Below, piece after piece: positions 1 through 7,292 of a DNA stretch of 43,703 nt. This DNA comes from a virus, in the IMG/VR virus record IMGVR_UViG_3300005264_000011, positions 1 through 43,703 of that record; one strand, 5' to 3'. Numbering within the stretch: position 1 is the stretch's first letter; every line of letters starts with the position of its first letter. The notes beneath the pieces are model-generated. The model made no database searches. It was given only the letters and a program-made list of their open reading frames with translations, and was not told where the DNA came from. The position numbers were made by a program, and so were the translations under genes.

Positions 1-62
1 CCCATAACAGAAACCTTTGCTTTATTATGGCTCGTTGAAAATACAATAATTGATCTACCTTC
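1..62. repeat. Terminal direct repeat, left copy (circular closure)
   Basis: These 62 bases are identical to the last 62 of the window. Joining the two copies restores an intact reading frame across the junction, so the molecule is circular or circularly permuted. The overlap is most simply an assembly overlap and not a biological terminal repeat. Confidence 0.95.
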
Positions 63-95
63 ATACTCTTCAGAAACTTTGTAAGCTCTTATCAT
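1..95 (-). CDS. N-terminal part of junction-spanning Cys-rich hypothetical protein
   Basis: This is the 5' end of the gene that continues at 43641 and ends at 43422. The start ATG (93-95) overlaps the TGA of the ParB-methyltransferase gene as ATGA, a coupling seen throughout this genome. The N-terminus reads MIRAYKVSEEYEGRSIIVFS and runs in frame across the 62-base overlap. The complete protein has 104 residues; without joining the ends only a 74-residue fragment with a false start would be called. See the entry at the right end for the rest. Function is unknown. Confidence 0.8.
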   Translation of the reverse strand, partial: MIRAYKVSEEYEGRSIIVFSTSHNKAKVSVM

Positions 96-1315
96 ACCGT
101 GTACTCCTTGCTTATATCGTCACCGTTACGAGTAACCTTAATCGGCTTTTTATTCTCGCGACAGAAATCGACGTACCGTTGGACTATAATATCGCAATAC
201 TTCTCGGATAGTTCTAGTCCGTAACAAATCCGACCGGTCTTTTCTGCAGCAATAATTGTGGATCCACTTCCAAGGAAGCTATCATACACAATGTCCTCAC
301 CCTTAGTATTGTTAGTTATTTGATACGCTATAAGCGCCACCGGTTTCATAGTAGGGTGAAGTTTGCTCTGATTAGGCCGGTCGAATTCTAATATAGTGGT
401 CTGAGTACGGTCTGTATTCCAGAGGTGTGCGGCACCGTCTTTCCATCCGTATAGGCATGGTTCGTGTTTCCAATGGTAGTCCTGCCGTCCCATAACCATA
501 CAGTTCTTATTCCAGATAAGGCATTGTCTAACCTGAAGCCCAGAATCATTACAAGCACCCCGGAAATTATAACTCTCGAGATCGGCATGCCATATATAGA
601 ATACGGCACCGGCCTTCATAAAAGTATATGCGTTTGTAAATGATTCAAATAGAAAGCTTCTAAATTCTTCTGGATCCTTAAATGAATCGTTCTTGATCTT
701 CAACTCATCTTTAGTTTTGCCGGTATAATCGACGTTGTATGGTGGATCCGTTAAATACATATCGGCTTTAAAATCACCGAAAAGAGTTTCAATGTCCCCG
801 AAGTTTACTGCATCACCGCATACGAGCCGGTGTTTTCCTAATTCATACACATCACCACGACGAGTTCGAGGCTCAACGCCCTCCGGAACCTCGTCATCAC
901 CTTGGGTGTCATCCATCCCACCTTCAAGCTCACTAAATAATGATTCAACTTCATCTTCTGAAAAACCCCAATCTGAAAGCTCCTCCGAATCGAAGTGTTT
1001 TTTGAGCATATCGAGATCCCATTCGCCGGTATTCTTATTAAGTCGAATGTTGAGCTCTTTTTCTTCTTCTCTATTGAGGCAAACCTCGACTGCCGGAACC
1101 ATTGTTTCTCCCATCGATTTCCATGTTTTAACACGTTGATGTCCTCCCACTAAGATATTTTTCCTATCCTCATGAGTATTAACTATTACCGGATCCACAA
1201 ACCCGAACCGTTTCATCGAGTCTGCTAGATCGGATTGTTGTTCTTCGGATAGTTTTCGAGGATTATATTCTGCTGATATTAAGTCGCCTATTTTGTACTG
1301 TGTTATTTTAATCAT
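92..1315 (-). CDS. ParB-like nuclease domain fused to N6-adenine/N4-cytosine DNA methyltransferase
   Basis: A 407-residue two-domain DNA modification protein. Residues 1-130 form a ParB/Srx-like domain with NPR (18-20) and GGHQR (57-61). Residues about 150-385 form a methyltransferase of the beta arrangement: the catalytic motif DPPYN (190-194) comes before HPTMKP (320-325) and the AdoMet-binding FLGSGST (347-353). DPPY favours adenine-N6 as the methylated atom. This fusion is common in phages and prophages, where it often lacks a restriction partner; none is seen here. An AGGAGG site precedes the ATG. Target specificity is not readable; the strong excess of GGATCC in this genome makes that palindrome a candidate. 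It is the last gene before the map junction and is coupled to the next gene by ATGA. Confidence 0.93.
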   Translation of the reverse strand: MIKITQYKIGDLISAEYNPRKLSEEQQSDLADSMKRFGFVDPVIVNTHEDRKNILVGGHQRVKTWKSMGETMVPAVEVCLNREEEKELNIRLNKNTGEWDLDMLKKHFDSEELSDWGFSEDEVESLFSELEGGMDDTQGDDEVPEGVEPRTRRGDVYELGKHRLVCGDAVNFGDIETLFGDFKADMYLTDPPYNVDYTGKTKDELKIKNDSFKDPEEFRSFLFESFTNAYTFMKAGAVFYIWHADLESYNFRGACNDSGLQVRQCLIWNKNCMVMGRQDYHWKHEPCLYGWKDGAAHLWNTDRTQTTILEFDRPNQSKLHPTMKPVALIAYQITNNTKGEDIVYDSFLGSGSTIIAAEKTGRICYGLELSEKYCDIIVQRYVDFCRENKKPIKVTRNGDDISKEYTV

Positions 1316-1379
1316 ATTTTGAACCTCCTAGATCAATATAATGCTCTTTTTTGTCTGTTTTTGCAACAAAACGATCACT

Positions 1380-1652
1380 TTACGTGATTTTTTGTCGTTT
1401 TTTCACAAATATTCCACGAATCATGGTATTAGCTTCTTTTTGATTTAATGCTGTCACGCCATTAAGTATTGCTAATTTTTTCTTATTTTCCGTAACATCA
1501 TAATGCGGCAAACTTTTATTCTGGAACCAATCTCTTTTAAGGCCGATCTTTTTAGCTATTTCATGCAGTTCTGTTAAGTCATCATTATCTGTAAACATAT
1601 GGAACCACTGTTTGCCACGCCATTCTATACCAAAATTGTCTACATATATCAT
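1380..1652 (-). CDS. DUF4031 family protein
   Basis: A 90-residue protein matching the DUF4031 pattern from memory: an N-terminal YVDNFGIEWRGKQWFHM segment, then ELHEIAKKIGLKRDWFQ and HYDVTENKKKLAI. The family is small, frequent in phages and of unknown biochemical function. The ATG (1652) overlaps the TGA of the upstream membrane-protein gene as ATGA. The stop codon lies inside a short palindrome (ATCAC, GTAAA, GTGAT) that might weakly terminate or stabilise the transcript. Confidence 0.75.
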   Translation of the reverse strand: MIYVDNFGIEWRGKQWFHMFTDNDDLTELHEIAKKIGLKRDWFQNKSLPHYDVTENKKKLAILNGVTALNQKEANTMIRGIFVKKRQKIT

Positions 1653-2194
1653 GCCTTAACCACCACATATCCATATTTTTTAAATGTAAGAACGATATCA
1701 TTAATTAGATAGTTAGCGTTTTTATTACCCTTACACATATTACTTATTTCGTTTTTTAAATCAAAAAACTCTTCTTTGTCGCCACCGCCACCACAAAGAG
1801 TCCAGTTAATCTGTGCGAGATCTCGTTCTCTTTTTTTACCAAGGTTCGGATTCTTAAGTATATTAGATAAAGCTTCCCGGTTTGAGATATCCATTTTCCT
1901 GAAATTTTTAAGAAATACACGATACTCTTCCACGCAGTCTTTCTCCTTCTTACTTAGTAGCGGCCGATCCCACGTATCCTTTATGTTTTTAAACACCGAC
2001 TTATGACCAACACGATTGTTTGCATAAATAAGCAGACTTATAAGAAGAAGTATCCAACCAAGCCAGCTAAGTATCATCGACATTAAAAAATCATTAATCT
2101 TTAGTTCTTCATCATCCTCCCAGCGGATAAGTAAGTATCCCATTATTCCCATCGCCAACCATCCTATAAACCATAAAGTATTTTTATCTATCAT
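1649..2194 (-). CDS. Hypothetical membrane protein with two N-terminal membrane segments
   Basis: 181 residues from the chosen ATG at 2194, which overlaps the stop of the preceding gene; the longer open frame to 2248 would overlap that gene by 65 bases and has no ribosome site. Two hydrophobic stretches (about residues 5-22 and 37-57, the second ILSWLGWILLLISLLIYA) flank an acidic loop. A hydrophilic, Lys/Glu-rich C-terminal domain of about 120 residues follows and contains a GGGG run. It is not recognised; a membrane-anchored host-interaction role is conceivable but unsupported. Confidence 0.65.
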   Translation of the reverse strand: MIDKNTLWFIGWLAMGIMGYLLIRWEDDEELKINDFLMSMILSWLGWILLLISLLIYANNRVGHKSVFKNIKDTWDRPLLSKKEKDCVEEYRVFLKNFRKMDISNREALSNILKNPNLGKKRERDLAQINWTLCGGGGDKEEFFDLKNEISNMCKGNKNANYLINDIVLTFKKYGYVVVKA

Positions 2195-2474
2195 CGTCGC
2201 CACCGTATTCCTCTTGAGTAAAATTTTTCTTATGAAAATCTGCAACAAAGTCGTACAATTGTCTTGCTGTTTTCTCGTCAGCCTTTTCTATAAAAGATAG
2301 CGAGCTCTCTTCCTGCTTATCACCTTCTATTATTAATGCAGCATCCGAAAAGATACTATTAAACTCAATGACCTGATGAACTTTCGTTACATCCTCCTCT
2401 GGAACATACTCTGCGTAAAATAGAACCTGTTTATCCACATCTTTTAATTCAATAATTTTTGCAAACCTTTGCAT
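2184..2474 (-). CDS. Hypothetical acidic protein
   Basis: 96 residues, rich in Asp and Glu, ending in GGDDDR. A clear TGGAGGT ribosome site sits just before the ATG, so translation is likely. No motif, membrane segment or cysteine pattern is recognised. The end overlaps the start of the membrane-protein gene by 11 bases, indicating coupled translation. It sits among small accessory genes between the VRR-NUC nuclease and the methyltransferase. Confidence 0.6.
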   Translation of the reverse strand: MQRFAKIIELKDVDKQVLFYAEYVPEEDVTKVHQVIEFNSIFSDAALIIEGDKQEESSLSFIEKADEKTARQLYDFVADFHKKNFTQEEYGGDDDR

Positions 2475-2487
2475 ACTTGACCTCCAG

Positions 2488-2682
2488 TTATTTGTGAGTA
2501 TTTATATATTTCACAATAGTATTATTAATACCAGCTAACTCACTTCTTCTTGTTCTTAATTCTGCATGGTGAGCTTTTACATCAGCATCATCTGCAAAAT
2601 TTTTAATTCTATCCAACCGTTTAATATCTTCTTCAAGTATAAACTTACGATTGTAAATATAATCTAAAAATTCTTTATTCAT
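2488..2682 (-). CDS. Small predicted coiled-coil protein
   Basis: 64 residues, almost entirely helical in appearance, with charged heptad-like spacing (LEEDIKRLDRIKNFADDADV, then a RTRRSELAGINN segment). AAGGAAG lies about eight bases before the ATG. No family is recognised; the size and pattern suit a small dimeric coiled-coil accessory protein. Confidence 0.55.
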   Translation of the reverse strand: MNKEFLDYIYNRKFILEEDIKRLDRIKNFADDADVKAHHAELRTRRSELAGINNTIVKYINTHK

Positions 2683-2685
2683 TTT

Positions 2686-3039
2686 TCATACTTCCTTTCT
2701 TTTATTTAAATACACCATATGCATTCCAAATCCATGTATCAAAGACGATCCACATTTACCGCATTTAAAATGCATACATGCTAAATCTTTTGGATCAACC
2801 CTTCTTTTCCCATCATCACAAGCATAATACGTTTCATCCAACGTGTAACCAGTATAAGGTGTATACCATCTAATATAAGCACAATCTCGGCAATTTCTTC
2901 TCAGGCATTCTTTCGAGTTAATTTTTATATCAATACAATAATTAACTTGACTGCAATGCTCGCATTTTATCCATATTCCTGATTCGTTTTGATATATAGA
3001 TAAAATGTGCTCACAATTAGGACATGTTGGTTTATCCAT
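2686..3039 (-). CDS. Zinc-ribbon protein with several Cys pairs
   Basis: 117 residues with at least four cysteine pairs: CPNC near the N-terminus, CEHC about 20 residues later, a middle CLRRNCRDC cluster and a C-terminal CGKC. This suggests two or more zinc-binding ribbons; the metal is inferred. The ATG is preceded by GGAGGT, which lies at the 3' end of the overlapping mini-gene upstream. No enzymatic motif is seen; such proteins often bind nucleic acid or host proteins. Confidence 0.65.
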   Translation of the reverse strand: MDKPTCPNCEHILSIYQNESGIWIKCEHCSQVNYCIDIKINSKECLRRNCRDCAYIRWYTPYTGYTLDETYYACDDGKRRVDPKDLACMHFKCGKCGSSLIHGFGMHMVYLNKRKEV

Positions 3040-3042
3040 AAT

Positions 3043-3138
3043 TTACCTCCAATAGAATATTAAGCATAGGAACCAGTCTCTATACTTAAACATACGAGTG
3101 CAACCATTCTCGTGTCCACACTTCGTACAATTAGCCAT
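3043..3138 (-). CDS. 31-residue Cys-rich mini-protein
   Basis: A short frame starting MANCTKCGHENGC, with a CxxC plus a third cysteine eight residues after the first, then an aromatic, hydrophobic tail (RDWFLCLIFYWR). The ATG overlaps the end of the VRR-NUC gene, and its stop overlaps the ribosome site of the next gene, which is the coupling style used across this genome. It fills the only gap between two good genes. Only a weak GGTGG site precedes it, so it could be non-coding. Confidence 0.4.
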   Translation of the reverse strand: MANCTKCGHENGCTRMFKYRDWFLCLIFYWR

Positions 3139-3478
3139 CAATCCACCCAACACCAAACTTAAGCTTAATTGCAGCATCTACTTGTTCGACCGTCGTATAG
3201 ATGTCTGCCCATATTTCTTCTAGATCCTCGAACCTATCAATAATAAAAGTGCGAACCATGCTCTTTTTTAGTATCTCTTTGTGCCGGATCCTTTGAGATT
3301 TTCGAGCCTCGCCGCCTTTTCGCTTAGTCTCTATATAGAATGCTAGGCCGTGAGTTAAAACGAGCACGTCCGGCCAGCCTCTTCCAGAATAAACACTGCC
3401 GTGATTATTAATTGCCATCGTGTTCGGTTTGGCGTTAAAAAAATCGATAGTTTTTGTCTGCAGGTTACTTTCCGGCAT
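3131..3478 (-). CDS. VRR-NUC domain nuclease
   Basis: 115 residues covering essentially one VRR-NUC domain of the PD-(D/E)xK superfamily. The active-site pattern is visible: GWPDVLV with Asp37, YIETKRKGG with Glu50 and Lys52, and the downstream SQ (Gln62) typical of the family. Phage single-domain members act on branched DNA such as Holliday junctions or flaps. It is probably used for recombination or for resolving DNA before packaging. It overlaps the preceding small gene by a few bases and lies in the early replication and nucleic-acid segment. Confidence 0.85.
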   Translation of the reverse strand: MPESNLQTKTIDFFNAKPNTMAINNHGSVYSGRGWPDVLVLTHGLAFYIETKRKGGEARKSQRIRHKEILKKSMVRTFIIDRFEDLEEIWADIYTTVEQVDAAIKLKFGVGWIDG

Positions 3479-3659
3479 TTGTAGACCTCAATAATAATCC
3501 TGCTTCCATTGATACAGATGTGTTTTGTTCTGCTAACCATTCCAAATAGGATCTATCTTCAGAAAAGATATCTCCAAGGTATTCACCCTTATACTTACCA
3601 AAAGGCATTATAATTTTTTCAATATCATTTTTGTTTTTTTTATTTCTTATTACTGCCAC
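3465..3659 (-). CDS. DUF3820-like small protein
   Basis: 64 residues from a GTG at 3659, chosen because AGGAGG lies six bases upstream; the longer frame starting at 3680 would place that ribosome site inside the coding region. The core MPFGKYKGEYLGDIF followed by SYLEWLAEQN matches the DUF3820 pattern (proposed nucleic-acid-associated module, sometimes attached to exonucleases). Placement directly before the VRR-NUC nuclease fits a DNA-metabolism role. Confidence 0.65.
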   Translation of the reverse strand: MAVIRNKKNKNDIEKIIMPFGKYKGEYLGDIFSEDRSYLEWLAEQNTSVSMEAGLLLRSTNAGK

Positions 3660-3669
3660 ATTTAACCTC

Positions 3670-3858
3670 CTATATATCAAAAAATGTTGTATTCCGTTTA
3701 CTATTTATAAGACAAGAGTAGTGTTGTTCTGGATCATACATCTTATCTTTCTTAATTTTATCACCGGTTACATCGACCATGTATCTCGATTCGTTTATCA
3801 AAACTCCGGATCCACAAACCGAGACTATAACTATTAACAAAATAATTAGCTTCTTCAT
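3670..3858 (-). CDS. Small exported or lipoprotein-like protein
   Basis: 62 residues starting [18 protein letters not shown], a short basic N-terminus followed by a strong hydrophobic core, which is a signal peptide. A Cys at position 15 is placed as in lipoproteins, but the residue before it is Val, a poor lipobox. The remaining 40 residues are charged with no recognised motif. The start overlaps the stop of the acyl carrier protein gene by four bases, so the two are co-translated. Confidence 0.6.
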   Translation of the reverse strand: MKKLIILLIVIVSVCGSGVLINESRYMVDVTGDKIKKDKMYDPEQHYSCLINSKRNTTFFDI

Positions 3859-4094
3859 TTCAGTTTCTTCTTTACTACATCAACCAGATCCTGAACAGTC
3901 TTAATTTTAGCGTCCTCGCTGTCTGGGATCTCAATTACAAACTCTTCCTCGACCGCCATCATGAGCTCAACCCAATCCAAGCTATCCGCACCGAGCTCGT
4001 CAATAATCTTTGTTTCAGGTTTGATTTCTTTTTCGTCTACCCCGAGCTGTTCAACAATAATTGACTTAATTTTTTCGAATACTTCTTTTTTCAT
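3855..4094 (-). CDS. acpP: Acyl carrier protein
   Basis: 79 residues with the full acyl-carrier-protein architecture: four helices, acidic character and the signature [12 protein letters not shown], in which Ser38 is the attachment site for 4'-phosphopantetheine. Length and alignment match bacterial AcpP over the whole protein, with no truncation. The ribosome site is a strong AAAGGAGA. In bacteria AcpP carries growing fatty acids and donates acyl chains to lipid A, phospholipid and toxin enzymes, and binds regulators such as SpoT. No fatty-acid or phosphopantetheinyl-transferase gene is seen in the phage, so it would depend on host enzymes. Confidence 0.93.
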   Translation of the reverse strand: MKKEVFEKIKSIIVEQLGVDEKEIKPETKIIDELGADSLDWVELMMAVEEEFVIEIPDSEDAKIKTVQDLVDVVKKKLK

Positions 4095-4112
4095 AACTTC
4101 TCCTTTATTTTT

Positions 4113-4301
4113 TTAAGCAAAACCAAACCATACTCCTGCGATAACAAATACAAACAATGCAACTAACAAGAATGCGAAAATTATAGCAATTGATAGTTTA
4201 ATCACTTGATACTTCTCATCATCTTCTTTTTTATAACATTCATGCATAATCATAGTAAAAATAAGAAGAGTTAAAGTTGTTAATATTAGCTTAAGAAACA
4301 T
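4113..4301 (-). CDS. Small membrane protein, two transmembrane segments
   Basis: 62 residues from the ATG at 4301, which has GGTGGAG upstream; the frame extends to 4331 but without a ribosome site. Two hydrophobic helices (LKLILTTLTLLIFTMIM and SIAIIFAFLLVALFVFVIAG) flank a short charged loop. Size and topology resemble holins or small phage inner-membrane proteins, but it lies far from the endolysin, so holin function is only one possibility. Confidence 0.6.
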   Translation of the reverse strand: MFLKLILTTLTLLIFTMIMHECYKKEDDEKYQVIKLSIAIIFAFLLVALFVFVIAGVWFGFA

Positions 4302-4593
4302 TTTTATTCTCCACCTTAACACCCTGTGCATCTTGGAGTTTTTTCAATTCGGCAGGACTCATTTTCCTAAGTAGTCCTGTATTTTTTGCGCTATCAAACA
4401 TTAAGTTGACCAGTTGCCGGACCAGCTTCCTCATCTTCTTGGCGTTCTTAGGATCCTCAAACTGTGGGTGGATCCTCGTTTGATACGTGAATGTTTTCAA
4501 CTGCTTAACACTCGTTGATATTGCCGCCAAAACGATCGGTTGATCATCCGCAGCAATTTTCTGCTTTACCTCTGTTTTATTTTTGTTCTGCAT
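4291..4593 (-). CDS. Hypothetical basic protein
   Basis: 100 residues, Lys-rich, predominantly helical, with no cysteines and no membrane segment. A central NAKKMRKLVRQLVNLMF segment could form an amphipathic helix. Both ends overlap the neighbouring genes, which argues for real translation. Family not recognised. Confidence 0.55.
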   Translation of the reverse strand: MQNKNKTEVKQKIAADDQPIVLAAISTSVKQLKTFTYQTRIHPQFEDPKNAKKMRKLVRQLVNLMFDSAKNTGLLRKMSPAELKKLQDAQGVKVENKNVS

Positions 4594-4867
4594 CCTGCTC
4601 CTCCTTCATTTTTTTTACATACTCATCGTATGATTCTGCTTTCATTTTGAGACCGTATGGGAAGTCGATAATCGATAGACGAAGATAGGTTTTACATTTT
4701 GGACAGGATCCTCCACCTTGATTGAATCCCATCTGCATAAATATCGATACTGCCGCTTCGTGTTTGTTTTTACAAACCGGGCATATGAAAGGATACCTCT
4801 TCTGCCAGTATCGATTCTCAGTATCTACATCAACATTTAAAAAATTTACAAGCATGTGTCCGTACAT
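4577..4867 (-). CDS. Zinc-ribbon protein
   Basis: 96 residues with one four-cysteine ribbon: CPVC at about residues 29-32 and CPKC at about 55-58, separated by a glycine-rich turn. The start at 4867 is supported by AGGGAGG lying inside the end of the upstream gene. The C-terminus is charged and helical. This could be a DNA- or RNA-binding or protein-bridging zinc ribbon; no further assignment is possible. Confidence 0.65.
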   Translation of the reverse strand: MYGHMLVNFLNVDVDTENRYWQKRYPFICPVCKNKHEAAVSIFMQMGFNQGGGSCPKCKTYLRLSIIDFPYGLKMKAESYDEYVKKMKEEQDAEQK

Positions 4868-5204
4868 AATTAATCAATCCTCCCTTATTTTTAATACACC
4901 TTACTTCGATCGGTATCTTATTATCATGAGCATACCTTAGCGCATACTCCATACCTCTACTTATACCATAGTCTGTATAAAACACATGCTTATCTGCAAC
5001 AGATCGCCAAGCTAGACCGGCTCGGATCCCAAGCTCACGCTCCTCTTTGACTTTATCGTTAAGGATACTCTTCTGAGTATAAAGTAGGTGGGATGCAATC
5101 GGAGCCTCTCCCCGGGATAAACTATCTTTCACACACGCCCGGGCGTATTTAATGTTACGCCTAATATTACCGGCGTATGGACTCTCGAGTATTACTTTAA
5201 TCAT
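4830..5204 (-). CDS. DUF7768 / nucleoside deoxyribosyltransferase-like (SLOG-related) protein
   Basis: 124 residues with the ESPYAGNIRRNIKYARA start typical of the deoxyribosyltransferase-like Rossmann fold: a beta strand, SPY, then a helix in ARxC. EAPIASHLLYTQ and YGISRGMEYALRYAHDNKIP follow. Such proteins are widespread in phages and are usually annotated DUF7768 or DUF4406-like, with proposed nucleotide or nucleotide-signal binding. The ATG overlaps the stop of the clamp-like gene as ATGA. The substrate is unknown. Confidence 0.7.
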   Translation of the reverse strand: MIKVILESPYAGNIRRNIKYARACVKDSLSRGEAPIASHLLYTQKSILNDKVKEERELGIRAGLAWRSVADKHVFYTDYGISRGMEYALRYAHDNKIPIEVRCIKNKGGLINYVRTHACKFFKC

Positions 5205-5809
5205 ACCCGAACCTTTATTGGCATCATTATCCCAATGAGCTCGTCTTTCATGTCGTATATTTGAATCGGTTTCTCGTCGGAGGTCATATGTATATCAAGA
5301 TAATGGTCCCGGCTTAGTTTGAATAGTTTGAATAGATCAAAGTTCACCCGGACACTATTACAATCGGACTCCGGCTTTTCTTTAGGAGTAATCGATTCTA
5401 GATCCATATACTTACCATATATTTTTAGTTGTTTGTATCCATCGGATCTACCAAGTACGGTGGCGTCGATATATTTTTCTCCAAAAGTAAAACAAACCAT
5501 TTCATGCAGCTTTTTTAAAGCAGGAATCATATTAAATAGTTTCATTGGTATTAGTGTTTGTTCATCCGGAAGTTTTAACTCTTCATCGAGAGCAAACCTT
5601 CTTATATGTAAGGCGTAACCGTTCGCTATAGCGGCCTCCATCCTTCCATCCTCAAGCACTCGTATTCTAACAGTTGCCAGTATTGGCTTGTCCTCGAGAT
5701 CGCTCTTATTCCACATTAACTTCACCATCGTTTTAATAGTGTTAAAGGTTTCCCTGTTCATAGTTATTTCTATCGGGTTCTGATTTTCTTTTTTCTTCTG
5801 GTCTGACAT
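5201..5809 (-). CDS. Sliding-clamp-like protein (DnaN-related)
   Basis: 202 residues. The segment AAIANGYALHIRRFALDEE resembles the ATDGYRL region of the DnaN beta clamp, MDLESITPKE resembles the FPdYe.vIP segment, and the C-terminus IGIMMPIKVRV mirrors the MPMRL ending that closes DnaN domain III. The protein is about half the length of bacterial DnaN (about 366), so it would contain two rather than three clamp folds, as in PCNA-type subunits. A strong AAGGAGGAG precedes the ATG. With no phage polymerase seen, it may tether host polymerase or other phage enzymes. Confidence 0.6.
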   Translation of the reverse strand: MSDQKKKENQNPIEITMNRETFNTIKTMVKLMWNKSDLEDKPILATVRIRVLEDGRMEAAIANGYALHIRRFALDEELKLPDEQTLIPMKLFNMIPALKKLHEMVCFTFGEKYIDATVLGRSDGYKQLKIYGKYMDLESITPKEKPESDCNSVRVNFDLFKLFKLSRDHYLDIHMTSDEKPIQIYDMKDELIGIMMPIKVRV

Positions 5810-6257
5810 AATTCTCCTCCTTGCTAGTTATTTTACAACCTTTAAATTTTCGTTTTAAATCAAAGAGTCTAAGCATCTCCTCTTTGTTTGCTTCCTTAAT
5901 AATTACAACCTCCTCGCTATCAAAATGTATACCGCTCTTACCGAATGTGATCGAGAGGTCTGCATGCACCGCAATGTTCTCGTCGAATATTTCAGAATAA
6001 AAAAGAACGGATCCAGCGTAATCCATCGGCTTTGAAAGCTCCGGGGAAGTCGCCCATTTATATCCTTCTATTTTTATACCGTTCTTATCAATAATCGTGG
6101 TACCGATACTGTTATAATCCTTCTCAGCTAAAAGAATTGCTTTTTCTAGCCGATCAAAATATACATCCATGTTCTTTTGGGTATTGCCACCCGGTTGCTG
6201 GACCCGGGCATGTACTTTTGTGAATGCTTGATATTCAGGTGTTTTAAAGAAACTCAT
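5742..6257 (-). CDS. Hypothetical protein upstream of clamp
   Basis: 171 residues, mixed alpha/beta in appearance, with a charged, low-complexity C-terminus rich in Glu, Lys and Asn. The last 22 codons overlap the start of the clamp-like gene in another frame, an unusually long overlap here (68 bases); the strong ribosome site of the clamp gene lies within it. No family recognised. Position suggests a replication-accessory role. Confidence 0.55.
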   Translation of the reverse strand: MSFFKTPEYQAFTKVHARVQQPGGNTQKNMDVYFDRLEKAILLAEKDYNSIGTTIIDKNGIKIEGYKWATSPELSKPMDYAGSVLFYSEIFDENIAVHADLSITFGKSGIHFDSEEVVIIKEANKEEMLRLFDLKRKFKGCKITSKEENYVRPEEKRKSEPDRNNYEQGNL

Positions 6258-6267
6258 AGTTTTTCCT

Positions 6268-6822
6268 TTACTCGATCAATTTAATAGTATTTGTGTTAAT
6301 ACTTTTTAAAAATTTCTCAGAATCAGCACCCAAAAGTATCTCGCCGAGTCTAGTTTTTAAGATTTTAATTTGCTCTTCTATTTTTTCAATAGATTTCCAT
6401 TTTTCTGGAGTATAATCTATAACATTTATACTATCTCTAGTATTTGTTGAAACTTGATATTTTACATATCGACTACAATCTCCGGGTAAATACTTATCGT
6501 GATCTTTAAAGAACTCATCCTGCCTTGTAATTTCACCAACCCAACTTTTGTAATACAAAATACCGTCAATATCAGTTCCCCTAAACTCTCTAGATGTATC
6601 ATAAGACCCACTAAATTGATTAACTCTTATTATTATAACCGGCTTAAATTCCAATTTACCATCTTCACCCATCAACCTTATTATTTCAGCCTCTAGATTT
6701 TCAAGTGATTTATTTTCTACCGTACTACTTAAAACCGTTGTAGAGAAAACACCATTATTGTCTATCCTTACATCGAAATCCATCCCGTTATCGATTTTTA
6801 TTGTTTTAAATTTTTTAGCCAC
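6268..6822 (-). CDS. Hypothetical protein
   Basis: 184 residues, starting MAKKFKTIKIDNGMDFDVRI. The first 110 residues look beta-rich and the last 50 helical (EKIEEQIKILKTRLGEILLG). No cysteine cluster or catalytic motif is seen. The start shares a base with the stop of the previous gene and is preceded by GAGGA. Function unknown. Confidence 0.55.
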   Translation of the reverse strand: MAKKFKTIKIDNGMDFDVRIDNNGVFSTTVLSSTVENKSLENLEAEIIRLMGEDGKLEFKPVIIIRVNQFSGSYDTSREFRGTDIDGILYYKSWVGEITRQDEFFKDHDKYLPGDCSRYVKYQVSTNTRDSINVIDYTPEKWKSIEKIEEQIKILKTRLGEILLGADSEKFLKSINTNTIKLIE

Positions 6823-7292
6823 TATATCCTCCTCATTTTTGTGTAGATCCTAAATACAAATCTAGGTGCGAACTTCCAGTTTGTTCTCTGGTATATATCG
6901 CCATGCTTTTTGCACATATATCCGTAGTCGCTAAAATTCAGCTTCTTGTTGCAGATGTCGCATATAGCATCGAACTCTGAAAGTCTCCTGAAGCAATTCT
7001 TACTAAAACTAAATCCGTCGTAAAAGTTCCTGCAGAAGAAGTTTTTAAATTGACTCTTGATCGCATTCTTTAGTTCGATCCAGCTTCTTCTCAATGCTTC
7101 GCATGCTTCAAAAAATGTTTCTGTTTCCGGTACATGAATAACCATCTGCTCTATTTCGATGATGTCATACTCAGCGATCTCAGTATCGAGAAGATATTTA
7201 CAGTCGCCATTTTCTAATTTACACAATGCTCCGGATCCATACCTTGCTTTCTCGTATGGCATGTCTCTATTAATAATTTTTACTTTACTCAT
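6822..7292 (-). CDS. Hypothetical protein with C-terminal zinc ribbon
   Basis: 156 residues. The C-terminal third holds a ribbon-like pattern, CDICNKKLNFSDYGYMCKKH, with additional upstream cysteines, and ends in a basic, aromatic tail (APRFVFRIYTKMRRI). The N-terminal part is acidic and unassigned. ATGA overlap with the upstream gene. A nucleic-acid-binding role is plausible but inferred. Confidence 0.55.
   Translation of the reverse strand: MSKVKIINRDMPYEKARYGSGALCKLENGDCKYLLDTEIAEYDIIEIEQMVIHVPETETFFEACEALRRSWIELKNAIKSQFKNFFCRNFYDGFSFSKNCFRRLSEFDAICDICNKKLNFSDYGYMCKKHGDIYQRTNWKFAPRFVFRIYTKMRRI

Noticed and set aside
1-62. Terminal repeat as att site or short terminal redundancy
   Set aside because: No integrase, and the overlap falls inside a gene; assembly overlap is simpler.
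388-609. 73-codon minus-strand frame within the methyltransferase gene
   Set aside because: Alternative frame inside a conserved domain, no ribosome site.
735-1139. 134-codon plus-strand open frame inside the methyltransferase gene
   Set aside because: Antisense to a well-supported gene, Ser-rich shadow composition, no ribosome site; all credible genes are on the minus strand.
1376-1400. Terminator after the DUF4031 gene
   Set aside because: Five-base stem over the stop codon with a broken T stretch; not convincing.
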